Positions 24,827 through 38,800 of a stretch of DNA of 64,000 bases are shown piece after piece (position 1 is the first letter of the stretch; every line of letters starts with the position of its first letter). The position numbers and the translations under genes were made by a program. The stretch is from Drosophila miranda (taxonomy: Eukaryota > Arthropoda > Insecta > Diptera > Drosophilidae), in assembly GCF_003369915.1 (NCBI RefSeq), contig NC_046677.1, forward strand, positions 13,826,001-13,890,000. Direction: 5' to 3'. Below the pieces are notes generated by a model that saw only the letters and a program-made list of their open reading frames with translations, made no database searches and was not told the origin of the DNA.

Positions 24827-27800
24827 CAGCAACTGCAACTGCAAAAGGTGCAACAAATGCAACAACTGCAATAATAATAACATGGCCGATTGCACCATTA
24901 CCGCTACGAACACTCTCGAGTCCCTCTGCAGCTCTGCAGCTCTGCTCCTTTGTCCTTATATTTCATCCATTTACACCTGGTACTCGTGGATGTCAAGGGT
25001 ATACTGTGTTCTTCAGCATGATCTGCACTTATTGACAATTATAAGAGCAAGAAGCATATACATATATCGTTGTGCTGATTCATGGTGTATACACTTGTAT
25101 GGGTCTAATCGTTGAAGTTATTTGTAGGTCCGTTACCTATTTAACTGCCGGACAAAGTGAAAATCGAATAACTACTCGTATTCTCACCATAAAGTGGATT
25201 TTTTCCAAGTAGAAATTTATTGTGAAATATTCTTTGCAGATAATTTTCACTATAAAAAATACAGACTCTTAGGGGTATCCTACATTCGGAACCCTCGACT
25301 ATAGCAATTTGACTCGTTGTGATATATATGTAGGTATGTATGTATTTTGGCCTGCAGTCTGCAGCTGGAGCGTTATGATTTATTGGCATGCAACACGGAG
25401 CTCTCTCCCGGAAATGTGTGTGCAGTCAGCCATTTTGATGCGAAAGAGGGTTGACTGCGGCAGCCCGGAGGCACTGCAGCAGCCAGTTGTCGCTGTTGCA
25501 ACCATGAGCTCAGATACCACTCGGTTTGTTTCGGTACGGTACGGATTGCCTTTGCAAACGACTGTCAACAAATTTGCATCTCCATCCATCTGCAATGCCA
25601 CACTAGGAAGCATTCCCCGTTGGCGTCTGTGTTGGGTTAATTGCTGAACGAACGGTCGTCATGGAAGGAAGTTTTCTGTCATGGCTGAACGGTGTGTTTT
25701 GAGGGGCAGAAGTAATTTACTGCCCTATAAAATATTAATATTCAAAATATGAAAATACAATGATGAGGAAATACAATGAAAAGACCAGCCAATGGATATT
25801 AATTTGCCCAAACGAGTAGCTAGAATAAAGCTAAAAGTGTACCAGATATACATTATAGATTTCTGGACCTACATATGATATCTATGCATCTTTCTTTATC
25901 GAAACTTTCTATTCAATTCCAAACGCACGAAAGATTAAATCTATTGCTAGATGATAAACTATTCACTACTCAAACTCTTAAGCGTGAGTTTCTTACTGAT
26001 TCGAAAATTTTAGAAACCATTTTCAACCTTTTATTATAGCCCTTAATAAATTATTAAATTCCACGTGATTCGAGCATCTCTCAAAATTCATTTAGAGCTT
26101 TTAATCGTAACTTCATTTGGAATGGAAATGATGCACATGCAAAACTTTTCACTCACTTTATTTTCATTTTATTTGGTTTCTGGTTTTTGTTAAGCCCCAC
26201 ACCACAAATCCCCAGAAAATTACGTCGATTATTCAATCATTTTGCTATCATCCTTTTTGCAATTCGCTTTCAGCAGTTGGCGCAGCCACAGGGGGCTGCA
26301 AATGCAGACAGACATGACTCTGATTTGTTGAAAGTTTCGTTGTCAGCAGCAATTAAAACAACAACGCCTACGCCCGCCCCCTGCTCCCACTCCCAGTAAG
26401 CCCACTAAAAAATGCACAGAAATTACGAGAGTTGTGCTGCACTAAAAGCCAACACAAAAACGGAAAACTGCAAACAAAAACCAAATTGAAGCCTGGCTTC
26501 CCACACCACCGATGGAATATGTTCGACTGGCCCTGGGACTAGACCTACGACTGGGACTGAGACTGAAACTAGAACTGGACCTATGGCTGGACGAAGAACT
26601 GGGACTGGGAGTGGGAGTGGTCCGGGAAGCGAAGGGAAAATGAAATTAAATACGGAAAAGCATGAGGGCGGAAAAGCGTCAGCCGACCAGCAAGCAGGCT
26701 GTACATATAAAGCGGAATTTTCCTGAAAGTCAGTCCGTGGCAGAGCTATTTCAGGTCCTGTCCTTGTCCGTATCCGCATCCGCATCCGCATTCGTGTCCG
26801 TGTCGTTTCCCTCGTTTATTGTTCGCATGCCAAAATTTTAGCTGCACACAAAATAAATAAATACATAGATACACACGCACACATGTGCAGAAGAAATGGT
26901 TGCAACATCAAAGACGAAAAAGGAAACCCAAGCTAAATGCAGTCCTGTGTTTCCTGTAATGAAAACTTTAGAACTTTTGCTCTTCTGTCACTTTTTCATA
27001 CCCTTGCAGACCTTAGTTTACAGACCATTACGTTTTTGAACCAATAGATCTGCAAGAGTATCTTACGATTCGGGCCCAAAAAAAAAGCATTCCTACTTGG
27101 TTTCTTGTCTTCTTTAGTTTTGTTTTGGCTTAAAAAAGAGGAAAAATAGATTGAGAAATTCGCATTGTGTTGCAGTGCAATTGTTGTTCCAGCAAATAAA
27201 GTAAAAATTCTATTAAAATTGAAAGGGCAGGGATTCGGCAACAAACAGTCACGAAGCGAGCTTAGCCTCTACGAGTATTTTTCTGGCCGTTGTTTGGACT
27301 TCGCCACCGGTCAGAATTGCAATTACAATGAGCCAAGGGTAGCGCAGAAGGAGCTGTGAAGGGGGATCCACGGGCCAAGGTCCATTCATGCCGGATGAGG
27401 GCTGGAACAAGAATAAACCGTATAGAGGACGGACAATGCTCCTATTGAAATATTTATAGTGATAGCAAAGAAGGCGAGGAGTTTCAAATGAAGCTGATTT
27501 CTAGGGAAATTAATGTGAAATGGCCAAAATAATTAGAGCGAAAAGAAAGGTACTTAATAACTGTAAAATAATAGTATGTATGTATCTCCTCGAAACAGTT
27601 TCTTTAAACCTGTAAAACGTATGCCTTCCTTTAAGTGCAAAAATAAACGTAAGCGAATTTTTCTTTAACTTGAGCGATGCTCTATATCAATCAGCCCAAC
27701 CCCAGCCCCAGCCCCTGTACCTGCCATAGTTTCCTCTCAAATTGCACTTCAAGTTCACGTTGAACTACTGTTAGATGATATATTCCATTTATCATGTGCT

Positions 27801-29956
27801 GCATCCGACTTGAGCCAAATCTCCGGCAATCCGGCAACTTCATTTCGCGTAACTATCACTCATATCGTATAAGTAAATCATATGGCACTTTCTGTTCATT
27901 ACGCGAGCCAAATGGGTGAGCTCCAGCATAAAAACGAAGCAAATCAGAGAAGCTCCAAAAAAGACTAGCGCAAAAATATGGAGGAAAATTTATTTTGCGG
28001 AACTAAATTGAAATAATTTTGGCAGCTGAAATGTGTACAAAAATATTTTAATACCAGGCACACACACAAAGATGGAAGGAGTTGGAGTCCCTGAAATGGA
28101 GCCGAGAGTACCGTCCCAGACTTATTTTTGCAAATAAAAACAGTTTTGCTTTTCCCAACTATTCCTCCAGACCATCTGCAGTGCTTCTGGCAAATATGTT
28201 GGCTGTTATGTTCTGTTCTGCCTTCCTCGACGACTACGGCTCCGCTGGCATTGGGCCAAGTCTTCGTAATTTCAGCTTTTTTGTCTATTGGCCAAAGGAA
28301 ACTGGAGCGCAGCTAAAGCGTCGGGAAGGCAAACAAGCAAGCGGCAGTGCAGACAAGAAGTACATATTAAATTTGTCATTTTAGCACAGTGGCTGGGTCC
28401 GGCCGCGGGGGCGCGCCAGCCAAAGTTCAACTCAATTGCAGTCGTTGCAGTGGCAGTTGAAAAGCGCATTTGCCCATGGAAATCGAATTAAGCTTCCACT
28501 ACAAAGGAGAGGGAACATTTTAATCGGTCTGCTAGTGAAGGTGTCACAGGGCTATCAATTAATCAATATAACTTACAGCTCGAAAGTGTGCAACGGAAAC
28601 CTTTGCTGAAGCTGGTCATTCGTATTAAAAATCAACCAAAGAAAAATACCATATTAGTTTTTAAAGCTGTTATCAGCGTTGGAGGACTGAGGTACTATTT
28701 TAATATTTAATTATTGCCTTTTCATCACCTAATCAACACAGTAACCTATATTCAGTATGATGAAAAAGTACGAATAAAATTATGCAATAGATACCAATTG
28801 TGATCAACAGTTCTGAAGCTTTCGGAGCAGTCAAATCATGTGTAAAAGTCTTAAGACTTAAGAGTGTTAAGTTAACTATAAAAGATGAAAGAGATATATT
28901 AATATTTTGGTTTGGCCCCTAATCAGAGCTTGATATTTTATTATTCTATTGAATACCACATCGTTATAGATTGAAGAAATATAAATACAATTTAAGGTTC
29001 GATTAAACAAATAAAAGCCCGCACGCTTGCAAATTATCTCCATATGATATTAAACATTTTTGAATTGCTGATCAGATGAATTGATGAAAATATAAAAAAT
29101 AATACTCGGGCTGTGTGAATACCATAAGGATTTCCACTAAACATTCACTTGAAATGCACATATTTATGTACATATAAGTATGTGAAATATATTACAGATA
29201 AGGGTGGAGCTGCTTCCGTCTTATTGTTGCAAGCTTTTGGGAAAAACACAACAAGCTTTGTAATATTTCTTTATAGCTCGAATATTTCCTAATGAATATG
29301 AATAATCTATTTTGAATAATTGCTTGGATCAATTTTTGTGCAAGTGTAACAGTAAGCAATTCTAGTAACATGCAAGGCAGTCCAGTTGCACCGTCCAACG
29401 TATAAACCAACAAATATGCAAAATTGTAGAGCAGAAAGAAGAGGCGAACAATCCAAAGAATCCAAAAATGATGCAAAAATGTGCGTGTGAGCATGTCGCA
29501 ATTGCGTGACTCCCAGTCATATACGGCAACCAGCACCTATCGATATGTTCCCACTCTTTTGTTGCAATCGTCGACGGTTGGTTCGGGCTCATCGGGTCTA
29601 CCACAATGCAAGCATTATCCGATAGCAGCGCTAGTGCAGTAACAAGTATGTGCCAATGGTAAGCCTTTGGGTTCGCTGCCCTGGATCCAGTACTTGCCAC
29701 ACTTCAATTTCAATTTGTAGCTCGTGCCACAGCAACAACAATTTTGGCCGAGGCTCAAAACTCAAATTAATATGGTACATAACAACAATTGTGGCAACGG
29801 GCAAATTTGTACAGTCATAATCGTTTTACTTGCCAGGTAGTTTTGGTGGTTCTGTCCGGGCTTTGTGTGGATGCCTCTGTCCTATCCATTGGTTAAGTGC
29901 ATTGCTTGTTGCGGCTTTTCCTCTATAGCCCTCTCACTCTTTAAATCTCTTGCTAT

Positions 29957-29979
29957 TTCTCTCTCTCTCTCTCTCTCTT
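29957..29979. repeat. (CT)n microsatellite
   Basis: About eleven uninterrupted CT dinucleotides. A GAGA-factor type site is possible but not shown. Confidence 0.9.
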
Positions 29980-30966
29980 GGACAGCTCTAAGCTGCTACT
30001 GGTGCTGCCACACAGACATTCTCGTAATGCCGTCAAAATCCGCAGGCAAATAGGATAAAGTAAAAGTTGAAATGCAGGTGAAAAGCAAATATACAAATAA
30101 ACCAAACCGACATAGGACAGGACGGAATGAAAGAGACCGAAAGAGAAGAAACAGAAACAGAGACAAGAGTGGGCCTGGGGGTTGGCAGTGGAGGAGATTT
30201 CAATTGTGGAAATTGCATATTTTAATTGAAATATTCATAGGTCTGTAGGAAGCACTATGCGTCTGAATTAATTTTGAGTATTTATATTTGGTTTGTAAAT
30301 GTTGTTGATTTGTTTAATAATAAATGCAGGTGTCATTGCAAAGAATACTCGTACATGCAATACACATACGTTTCAAAGACAAGTATGTCTTACCACATTT
30401 ATGTATTAGAGTAAAATACATATATTCAATTTCGCAAAAATTACTTTCCAATACATACATTGGAGTATTTATAAAAATAATTTACCTTAATAAGCTGTAA
30501 TTGAAGTAAAGGATAGTATTGATCTAATTAAGTCTACACAATTTTACTTCTAAAGCATTATATGAGTGTGCTATACGAAGAGTTAGGAGCTACGAAAACT
30601 ATGATATGACAAAAACATGATATCTTTTATGTAGTAAAACTCTTTTTTTTTACCTGGATCCTTATCTTAGAACCTAGATATTACATTGCTCTATACAATC
30701 GGAGTTTCCCCAGAAGTTCTTTAGAATTCATTGCCATACCCCACATTTTCCGACCTGATGCATTTGGCGAAATCTTGAAACGGTGGGCATGTATGTTTTT
30801 TTTTTTTACTGGAAGCGGAGTAAATATTGTCTTCGGACAAACGTCGGGTAGTTGATCAACAGATTCACTATCTTGACGGGTTGTCAACTGGCTCCACAAG
30901 CAGCTGCAATGAGATAAGGCCCTGTAGTTACAGAAGCGCCGAGCCATTGGGTTAGTCTCCAGCGAA

Positions 30967-32920
30967 ATGTGCCACGCGGTGTACCAAATATTATTCTGGC
31001 TCTGGATGCTGCTTTACAGCGGCTCCAGGGTCAGCTGCCTGCAAATGAGTAATTGCAACAAAACAGAGGTGACGATGATCCGGGGAATGGAGCTCCTGAC
31101 ATCACTGACTCTCAGCAACTGCAGCCTGCCGCACCTTGAGAACGCTTTCTTCATGCGATTCGGCAACCTCCTGCACCTGGAGCTGCAACATAGTGGTCTG
31201 AGTAGCTTGGAGGACTTCTCCCTACATGGTCTGCCCCGGCTGCAGTCCCTCTCGTTCGCCCACAACAGCCTGAGCAAACTGAGATCGTGGTCCAGCGATC
31301 CCTTGGAAGCACTTGTATCCCTGGATCTCAGTCACAATAGGCTGTCCAGCCTGGCCGCCCACAGCTTCGTGCTCTACCCCCAACTGCAGATGCTCGACTT
31401 GGCCTCCAATCAGATCAATCAGATCGCAGATGACACCTTCTATGGCCTCTCGCACTTGAAGCATCTCCAGCTCAATGGAAATCGAATGATGCTCATCGAT
31501 GGCAGCCAGTTTCACGGCCTGCATCGTCTTTCTCTTCTGACGCTTCAACATAATCTGATCGAAGGCGTGGATCCAGGCGCCTTTGAGAGCAATACACATC
31601 TACGAAGTCTCCGTCTGGACGGGAATTTATTAAACTGTCTTCAATTCCTCACCCAAAGCGGTCTTGCTCGGTTGGTTCATCTGAATCTAGCGAACAACCT
31701 ACTGAAGAAGCTGGAGCCGCAGGGATTTGTGACAAACATTGAGCTCCAGACCTGGACTTGAGTCGCAACAATTTTACTGAACTAACGAAGGAAAGCTTAG
31801 TGGGATTGGATTCCTTAGAGGTGAGTGGTTATGAACGGTCAATAAAATAGACTACAGATTGTTCTTTGTTCCAATACAAAAGTTGTAAAACTTGTTATTA
31901 CCTCTGAGCCTCTGTCCGATTGTAAACATCTTGTACATCCTTTATGCTGATCCTCCATCCACAGCGACTCAACATCAGCCACAATAATCTCTCCCATATC
32001 GAGGATGGCAGTCTGGAGTCGCTTGCCAGTCTGCTCCAAGTCGACGCCAGCTTTAATCAACTGACATCCGTATCGGAAAGTTTGTTCCATGCCAACACCC
32101 AACTGGAGGAGATAATTCTTTCCCACAATCGAATCAGAGATATATCGCCCAAGCTGATGCAATATCAGACGCATTTGCGGCATCTAAAACTGGACGGAAA
32201 TGCTCTTATCGAAGCCTCTTTCTTGCAAAGACTGCCGCCAGCCCTAAATCGTCTGTCCCTGATTGTGGATCTCAGCTCGAATCGCCTTCAAACGGTCAAT
32301 TTGAACAGTCTGCTTCATTTTGGGCACATCAATCTGGCGGATAACCACTGGAGTTGTGCCTGGTTGGTGAAGAATTTGCTACTTAGAGCTCCTCCTTCCC
32401 TCAACTTTGCTCGGAACTGGAGCCTCTTGAGCGATTGGAGCGAGGACTTGACTAAGGTTCAGGGCATAGACTGTATCGAGGACGCACGCAACCGTTCGAT
32501 TGTACTCCTGAGTATCGGCGAGGTCATCCATAGCAAAGTTCAGTGTGGGTAAGTCCAATCGAGATCCCATAAGTAGATCACATCTATAAAAAATTTCTTT
32601 GGGTGAATAGAAATCGTTTGACGAGCTAAATCCAGCGCCACCGCCACTGACATGGCCCAAGATTCCCACAGACCGCTTTGACTCGCGATCGGTGATCATT
32701 TGGATGCTGGTGGCCATAGCAATCACCTTTGCCTGTCTGCGTTGGCTTAGGCGCTTTGTGGATCGCAAGGAGCAGAGCAAACGGAAACTGAAGGCCATCA
32801 ATGAAGTGGTCAGTTGATATACCGGATCTCTTTTCGAGCCCACACTTAACCGCTTCTATACTTCAGTACATCAGCAAAATGGAATCGCAGCCCATCAGAC
32901 ATGATCGCGAGAGATCATAG
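30967..32920 (+). pseudogene. Leucine-rich-repeat membrane protein, four exons, frame disrupted
   Basis: Exons are read at 30967-31820, 31965-32548, 32611-32808 and 32867-32920, each with GT..AG borders. Exon 1 has a signal peptide (about 1-24) and a run of 24-residue LRRs with LxxLxLxxNxL spacing. Exon 2 continues the LRRs and ends in an LRR-CT-like cap with NHWxCxWL. Exon 3 encodes a proline-rich stalk, a transmembrane helix (VIIWMLVAIAITFACL) and a basic stop-transfer segment. Exon 4 adds an 18-codon tail. The product would be a single-pass surface protein of the insect LRR receptor/adhesion type. Two defects are visible. At about 31751 a C seems lost (ACCTGGAC where the LRR needs ACCCTGGAC), giving TGA at 31759. 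The strong donor after 32548 leaves two bases, while exon 3 needs phase 0. It may be a young pseudogene, or the assembly may carry errors. The rest of each exon is well preserved. The gene is convergent with the synthetase at 33070. Confidence 0.75.
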
Positions 32921-33069
32921 TCCACAGGCCGTAGCAACAACTTCAATTCAATCAAGCCAATATATAATATAAATATCAGTGTCTAGAAGACACAGTCACA
33001 CAACTACATGTGCCAAAGTTCATTAATATATATAAACCTAAACTACGAAATCGTCTTAAAAGCGAACAT

Positions 33070-35202
33070 TCAGTTATACAAACGCTCAATGATCTGGGCG
33101 TACTTGGCATGGACTATGTTGCGCCTAATCTTGAGTGTGGGTCCCAGCTCGCCGGTGGCCAGGGAGAACTCGTGCGGCATGAAGGCGAACTTCTGCACCC
33201 GTTGGGCATTCGAAATGGAATTCTTGTTTGCCCGCTTGATGCCCGCCTCGATGGCCTCCAGGAGCTTTGGCTCCGCCGTTATCTGCAGAGCCGCCGACAT
33301 GGCAGCCGTGTCGTTGGGCAATTGCAGGTCGGCAGGAATGCTCAGAAGCTCAGAAAGACGGGTCTGATTGAGGCCCACTTCTTGCAGCCACTCGATAGTC
33401 TCCTCCCGCAGGTCGTCCAGCGGGATGCCCGTCGTGGGATCGGATTTCGTTTTCAGCGACAGCAGAACTGTGAGATACTTGCGATGGTCGCCGACCAGCA
33501 GGGCATTACTTACGCATGGCAGCTCCTTCTTAATCAGCTCTTCGATGTGCACGGGCGGAATGTTCTCGCCGCCAGCCGTGATGATCAGTTCCTTGAGTCG
33601 GCCAGAGATCACCAAATTGCCGTGCTGATCGAAGTAGCCGAGATCACCAGAGAGCAGCCAACCGTCCGCATTGATGGTTTCCTTGGTCTTCTCCGGCTGG
33701 CCCAGGTAGCCCATGAAGTTGCTGCGTCCCCGCATGATAATCTCCCCCTTCCCACTAGCATCGGGCTCTTGGACCTTCACCGCCACCCCAGCAATCGGCT
33801 GACCTGAGCTGAAAAGATTCGAGATCTCCGTGTTCAGGGTGATGGCTCCGCCACTCTCTGACATTCCGTAGCACTCGCCCAGCGCTATGTCCAGGCCCAG
33901 GAAGAAGTTCTTCATCTCATCGGAGGTGGGGGCCCCGCCAGTCAAAAAGCATCGGCAGTGATCCAAGCCCATCATCTGCCGAATGGGTCGGATCATGCGT
34001 GAGGCTAACCAGTATTTGGTAATGGCGTAGATCGAAGGCTTCTCTCTGCAAAATGGCGAAAGTTAGTAACCCTTCGGATCCACTTCTAATCGAAGTTCCA
34101 AAACTCACCCTGCCATCACTGCCAATTGGTATTCAGCCACCGCCGCACGGGCCTTGGACAGCAGCAGTCTCGAGTAGGGCTTGGCCTTGGCCTCTGCGGC
34201 CACCAGACGTTCCTGGAACTTTTCGAAGACCCGCGGCACACCGAAAATACGCGTCGGCTTGGCCTTCTGGAACGTTCGCACCAGAGTTCCCTTGAGCGCA
34301 TCCTTGTCGGCAAATGTCACACAACCTCCGTGTTCTAGGCCAAGGAAGACATCGAATATTTGGGCAGCGATGTGACTGAGGGGTAGAAAGCTGACCATGC
34401 GCTCCTCGCCATCCTGTACGTCCTTCATGCTGGCAGATGCGGACTTCGCATTGAAGACAATGCTGTCGTGGGTGAGCATCACCGCCTTGGGCAGACCCAC
34501 AGTCCCGGAGGTGAAGATCAGCATGGCGCATTCGTTGGCATACACCCGACTCTCTCTTTCTAGTAGCTCCTTCTTTAGATCGTTTGAGTAAGTCTTCTCC
34601 TCAAGCTGCTTCCAGCTGTAGTAGCCCTCCTCTTTGTCAACGAAGGCTTCATAAGGTCCGTGCAGTTGAATGACTGTCTTCAGGCGTGGCAGTGTGTCCT
34701 TGATGGCTCTCAGCTTGGCCATCTGCTGGGAATCATCCACAACACAGACCGTGGCCTCGCTGGTGGCCAGCACATGACGCACTGCCTCCGCCGAGTTGCT
34801 GGGATAGATACCAGCCACAACGGCACCAGCTCGCAGGGCTCCCAGCTCGGCAAAGAACCACTCGGGGCAATTGAAAGCCAAGACGCCAAGCGAGCTGCGT
34901 TCCTCCAATCCGACATTAATCAGCATCAGAGCAGCCTGTTCCACTCTCCGCTGATAATCGGCATAGGTCAAGGTGGTCCACCCGTTCCCTCCCGTTCCGG
35001 GCGTCTCCCAGACAAGGGCTGGATGCTCCGCGTACTGCTGGCACACATCCTGGAAGCGTCGGGGTATGGTCTGTGGCGGCAGCTGGGACAAGGCACCGGT
35101 CCTACCCACATCCAGACACAGCTTGACAGCCCCATGAAGCGAGGTACTGGTGTAGCTGGTGGCAGGCTTAAGGTTTCTCCGCTCCAAGTCTATGTCGTTC
35201 AT
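33070..35202 (-). CDS. hll: Bubblegum-family (ACSBG) long-chain acyl-CoA synthetase, CG4500-like
   Basis: Two exons, 35202-34109 and 34045-33070, joined across a 63-bp intron (GTGAGT..TTGCAG). They give 689 codons plus stop, and the junction phase (2+1) is consistent. The enzyme joins long or very-long-chain fatty acids to CoA with ATP through an acyl-adenylate. Motifs visible: AMP-binding P-loop TSGTVGLPK at 231-239, YGMSES at 424-429, SGDLG with the ribose-binding Asp at 497-501, and the hinge/fatty-acid signature [17 protein letters not shown] at about 513-529. A lysine-containing C-terminal domain follows. The C-terminal pattern [12 protein letters not shown] is shared with the bubblegum copy at 44336. 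Among fly paralogues the closest fit is CG4500 (heimdall/double bubble), and the symbol is an inference. TTTAAATA at 35258-35251 may be its TATA box. It is tail to tail with the LRR gene, with 149 bp between stops. Confidence 0.92.
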
Positions 35203-35250
35203 CCTGAAGGCGTGCTCGTCAAATAAACTCCGGGCTCTTAGAGCGGCCGC

Positions 35251-35258
35251 TATTTAAA
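35251..35258 (-). promoter_or_regulatory. Possible TATA box of the CG4500-like gene
   Basis: TTTAAATA on the minus strand, about 50 bp upstream of the ATG at 35202, would imply a leader of only about 20-25 nt. TTGATAAG (about 35275) and GCGATAAATA (about 35353) further upstream are GATA-type motifs. All are weak evidence. Confidence 0.3.
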
Positions 35259-36713
35259 GCATCGGTCCATGACGTTGATAAGACTGCCCAGCATCGGTTC
35301 GGATCGCTTAGCAGGCAATGACGTTGTGGTTTCGAACATCGGGCGAACAAGGGCGATAAATAGGTTACCGGCTCCAGTAATCTCTCGAGAAGCCAAGCCG
35401 ACGATTAGTCAACAGCTCGGTCTTTGATCTGGTATGTTCTTCGATTTCATTGACTGACCCTTAGACACATGTTTGCTCCGGTTTGTCCTGGCAGATAAGC
35501 CTAAAATGTAGTATTGCGACCCAAATTCTGTTGCAGATTATAAGTGTCATAGGTTAAACAAAAATGGCTTGATTCATTAAAGACTTTCAAACATAATAGA
35601 ACCCCAGTCAAGGATATTTTTTAATTTAATCATTATTTTGTATTATTCATTTCAATTCATATATTAAGATAACATTAAATATGTATCTTTACAACCCCTT
35701 TTATAACGAAAATACTCCGTTTTTCACTTCAAGAATAATATAATAACAATAATATCAAACTTTAAAAGTGATAGAATTTCTCAATTAAATTAAAAAAAAG
35801 TATCATTTTGCCAAGACAAATAATATGTACGTAACTTGAATATTATCTTTTCAGAGCAACAACAAACCAATTCAATTTATTGCCTTGATCTGAGGTCATA
35901 AGATTGGCACCTATTCAAATAATTGGTGGTATAAATATGTATTTAAATGTACATATGTATACATATGTATGTCCATATCTGGAAAATGTTTATTACCGAC
36001 GTGGTCCAGGAGAGTTTAATTAAGAAATATAATAATACTATTAAGTATATTTAATCTACTTTTGTATTCAGACTCCAAGCATAGTCTGGTGTCTTCTTCA
36101 AAATAATTACAATCAATTGCTGCATTCTTAATAGTAAGTTCTTTAATTTAATCCGAAACTGACCTTAGACAAGCAGCTGGGAAATCGAATCGATCGAATG
36201 GCAGTGGACATTCCCGCCCATATACAGATAAACCCCATGCAGCCGGGATACCTTCCAGGTAGCGCATATCGGGACATGTGTGCTCTTTGTAGCTCATAAA
36301 ACATCGTACATGAGGGTTTTACCCCCACCTTAGCCGAACCGGGCTTCCCAGTTGGTCACTCACTCGAAGTCGGACGGATTAGGCGCGGGGGCCGGAGCCC
36401 GCACACATGGGCACGCACTTCGGCGTCGCATAAAGAGAATTGGAAATAGGCGGAGCACAGAGAGAGAGGACAGAGAAAAAAACTTTCACACAGGCCAGCA
36501 ACAAATCGCAGTAGCAGTAGCAGTCGCAGTCTCAGTCGCCGTCAGCGTCTCAGCTGCTGCCGGCCGTACGTTTGTTCGTTTTCATTCGGCTGCGCCTTGC
36601 TGTGCGCCTGGTCCTCCAACAGTCATTTTTTGTACAAATTTATAATTTATTGTTTAATTTATTTTATTGCAAAATGTCAAAAGCGTTCCTGCCTCTCGCC
36701 ACACTGTGTGTGT

Positions 36714-36724
36714 GTGTGTGTGTG
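36714..36724. repeat. (GT)n microsatellite
   Basis: Short GT run inside GTGTGTGAGTGTATTTGTGCG-type DNA. Confidence 0.8.
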
Positions 36725-38759
36725 AGTGTATTTGTGCGTGTGCGTGCAGCAGTGAGAACTGCGTTTGTGTGTTGCTTTCGAGCGAGCTGGGCTGGGGCGC
36801 AGTGGGGAGCTTACATACTCATATGTTGGGGACCGCCTTCTGATAAGCGATAAAACGATATATTATTAACCCAATTGTAATTGTTGCAATTTGTATTTTG
36901 CAGCTTATCTTTTGTTATGCGCGCAACAACAACATTATTATGAAATTATTTACCAAAGAACAGCAGCTCATGAATCGGTAACAAGTGTAAACCTTGTCTA
37001 TGGGTCGACGGGTGTACGGCGTGCGGTTCCGAGTGGAATGGGGCTTTTATTGCATCAAAACTACAACACAAATAGTTGCAATATTGAGCTTTCTTTTTTT
37101 TCTCACTTCCTCAACTATAAATACATATGTAACTATGTAGCTACACATAATATATACATACGTATATCTGCACGTATGTACATATACTTTAAGTTGTTGT
37201 ATGTTCTGCTGCTCGGGCGAGTGTGAGTGCGACAAGTGTAACGGTACATGAGAATTATATCGGGTAGCGTAAAGAAAACATATAAAAATTCGAAATACAT
37301 GTGGAACACATAGGCACGTGGAAAAGAAGAGCTCACCTCAAATGCGAACTAGCAATAAAGCTAACAATAAAATGGACATTGAACCTGCATCGAATAAGGT
37401 TAGGGTGGTTCTTAAAATATAAGTTTATTATTCACATGGTATATATGACAATTTTTTGATACTGGAGGGAATTATTATTACATAGCAAAGACCAATTGTG
37501 TGGATGTATTGCCCACCAGTATAATTTCAAAGCAACTGAACACGGCTCATTCACACCACAAGAAATATAAAGGTCCACCCTAAAGACCTACATTGTTGGG
37601 GCTCTCAATAAATGGTCGGCCACTAAGAAAGCACACGTCATGCAATTACAGTGGACGACTGAAGTCTAAATACGACACCTTACTGAAAGGGCTGAGATCA
37701 AAAGACCTCAAGTGGTGTCAAGTGTGAGTGGGACACAATTTATCCTGTATAATAACGGAATAAATACTATACCAATTCGTTCCAAGTGTCTATGCCATAA
37801 TAACAATGCAAGAAACATATGAACCAACCTGCTACCCATTATACGAGTCATCAGATCCTTACATCAATATTTTCATGATGCTTCTATGCTCGGTAGTCAA
37901 ATGAGTGTCTTTGTTTAAACTTTGGTTTTCCACTGTACATGTTCACATGATAAACCCAATTGACACGCACTAGCAGAGTCTGATACGTATTTAATGCGAT
38001 TTGCCATATGTTGGGCTGTGGTCATAAGAATCCTAATATGCATACCCACACTGCTGCCACACCAGACAGGGTACATCGGTTTCGGCATGTGTAACAATAT
38101 GTTTTGTACATATTTACACGCACCACAACTTGTGTGTGTATGCATGACCTAATGTGTGTTCTCACTGATTGTTCGAGAAGGGGGTGGGGGAGTGAGCAAC
38201 AAAAGAGCATGAGCATGTGCATGTCGTCGGTGACTTTTGTAGATTTGTTTGTGTACATATAGATATAGCGAAATAACCCGGCGCTCAGCATTGATTAGCA
38301 GGCGTCAGCACAGAGCCAAAGCAAAAAGTTCATGCGAACAAGTGAGAAGTGAGCCAGACAACCAGGCAGCGGCAGAAGCAGTGGCGGTGGCAGTGGCAGA
38401 GGCAGTGGCAGAGGGAAAGCAGAGCCAACAAACAAGTACACACAACAATAAGGAAACATACACACACGACATACAAAAACGATACAAAACCCACACACGC
38501 ACACACACTCGCACTCTCGCTCACAGAAAACTACTAAAAGAGGCAGCAGAGGCGGGGCGGGCACGAAGCAATGTTCCAATCGAAAGGGGGAGATGTGGGG
38601 TGGCGGGGACAGATAAACAACATTTTATATTCATGTACCAACAACAACGCCAATAGCACAGCAGAGACACCACCGACAGAGATAGAGACGGACATAAAAA
38701 GCGAAACGAAAATCAAATAACACGTGTACGTACATATCGACAAACAAGCGACATACAAC

Positions 38760-38800
38760 CGTACTTACATACAAGTACATACATATGTACATATGTATGT
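38760..38800. repeat. TACATATGTA palindromic microsatellite
   Basis: Alternating TACATA/CATATG units forming self-complementary words. Similar patches occur at about 1590-1640, 35950, 40440-40735, 52085-52100 and 52795-52830. Confidence 0.75.

Larger units (their letters stand above)
23800..30960. other. Intergenic DNA, no gene supported
   Basis: Holds an AAC/CAG-type array at 24800-24860, a TAG/ACT-rich purine-pyrimidine tract at 26530-26610, TCCGCATCCGCATCC near 26771-26795, a CT run at 29957-29978 and poly-T runs near 30646 and 30796. No frame has convincing composition or splice structure. The best, an ATG frame of 55 codons at 24059, is not supported by any second line of evidence. Confidence 0.45.

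Noticed and set aside
33010..33807. 265-codon plus-strand frame over the synthetase
   Set aside because: It is antisense to a confidently identified exon, with no domain of its own.
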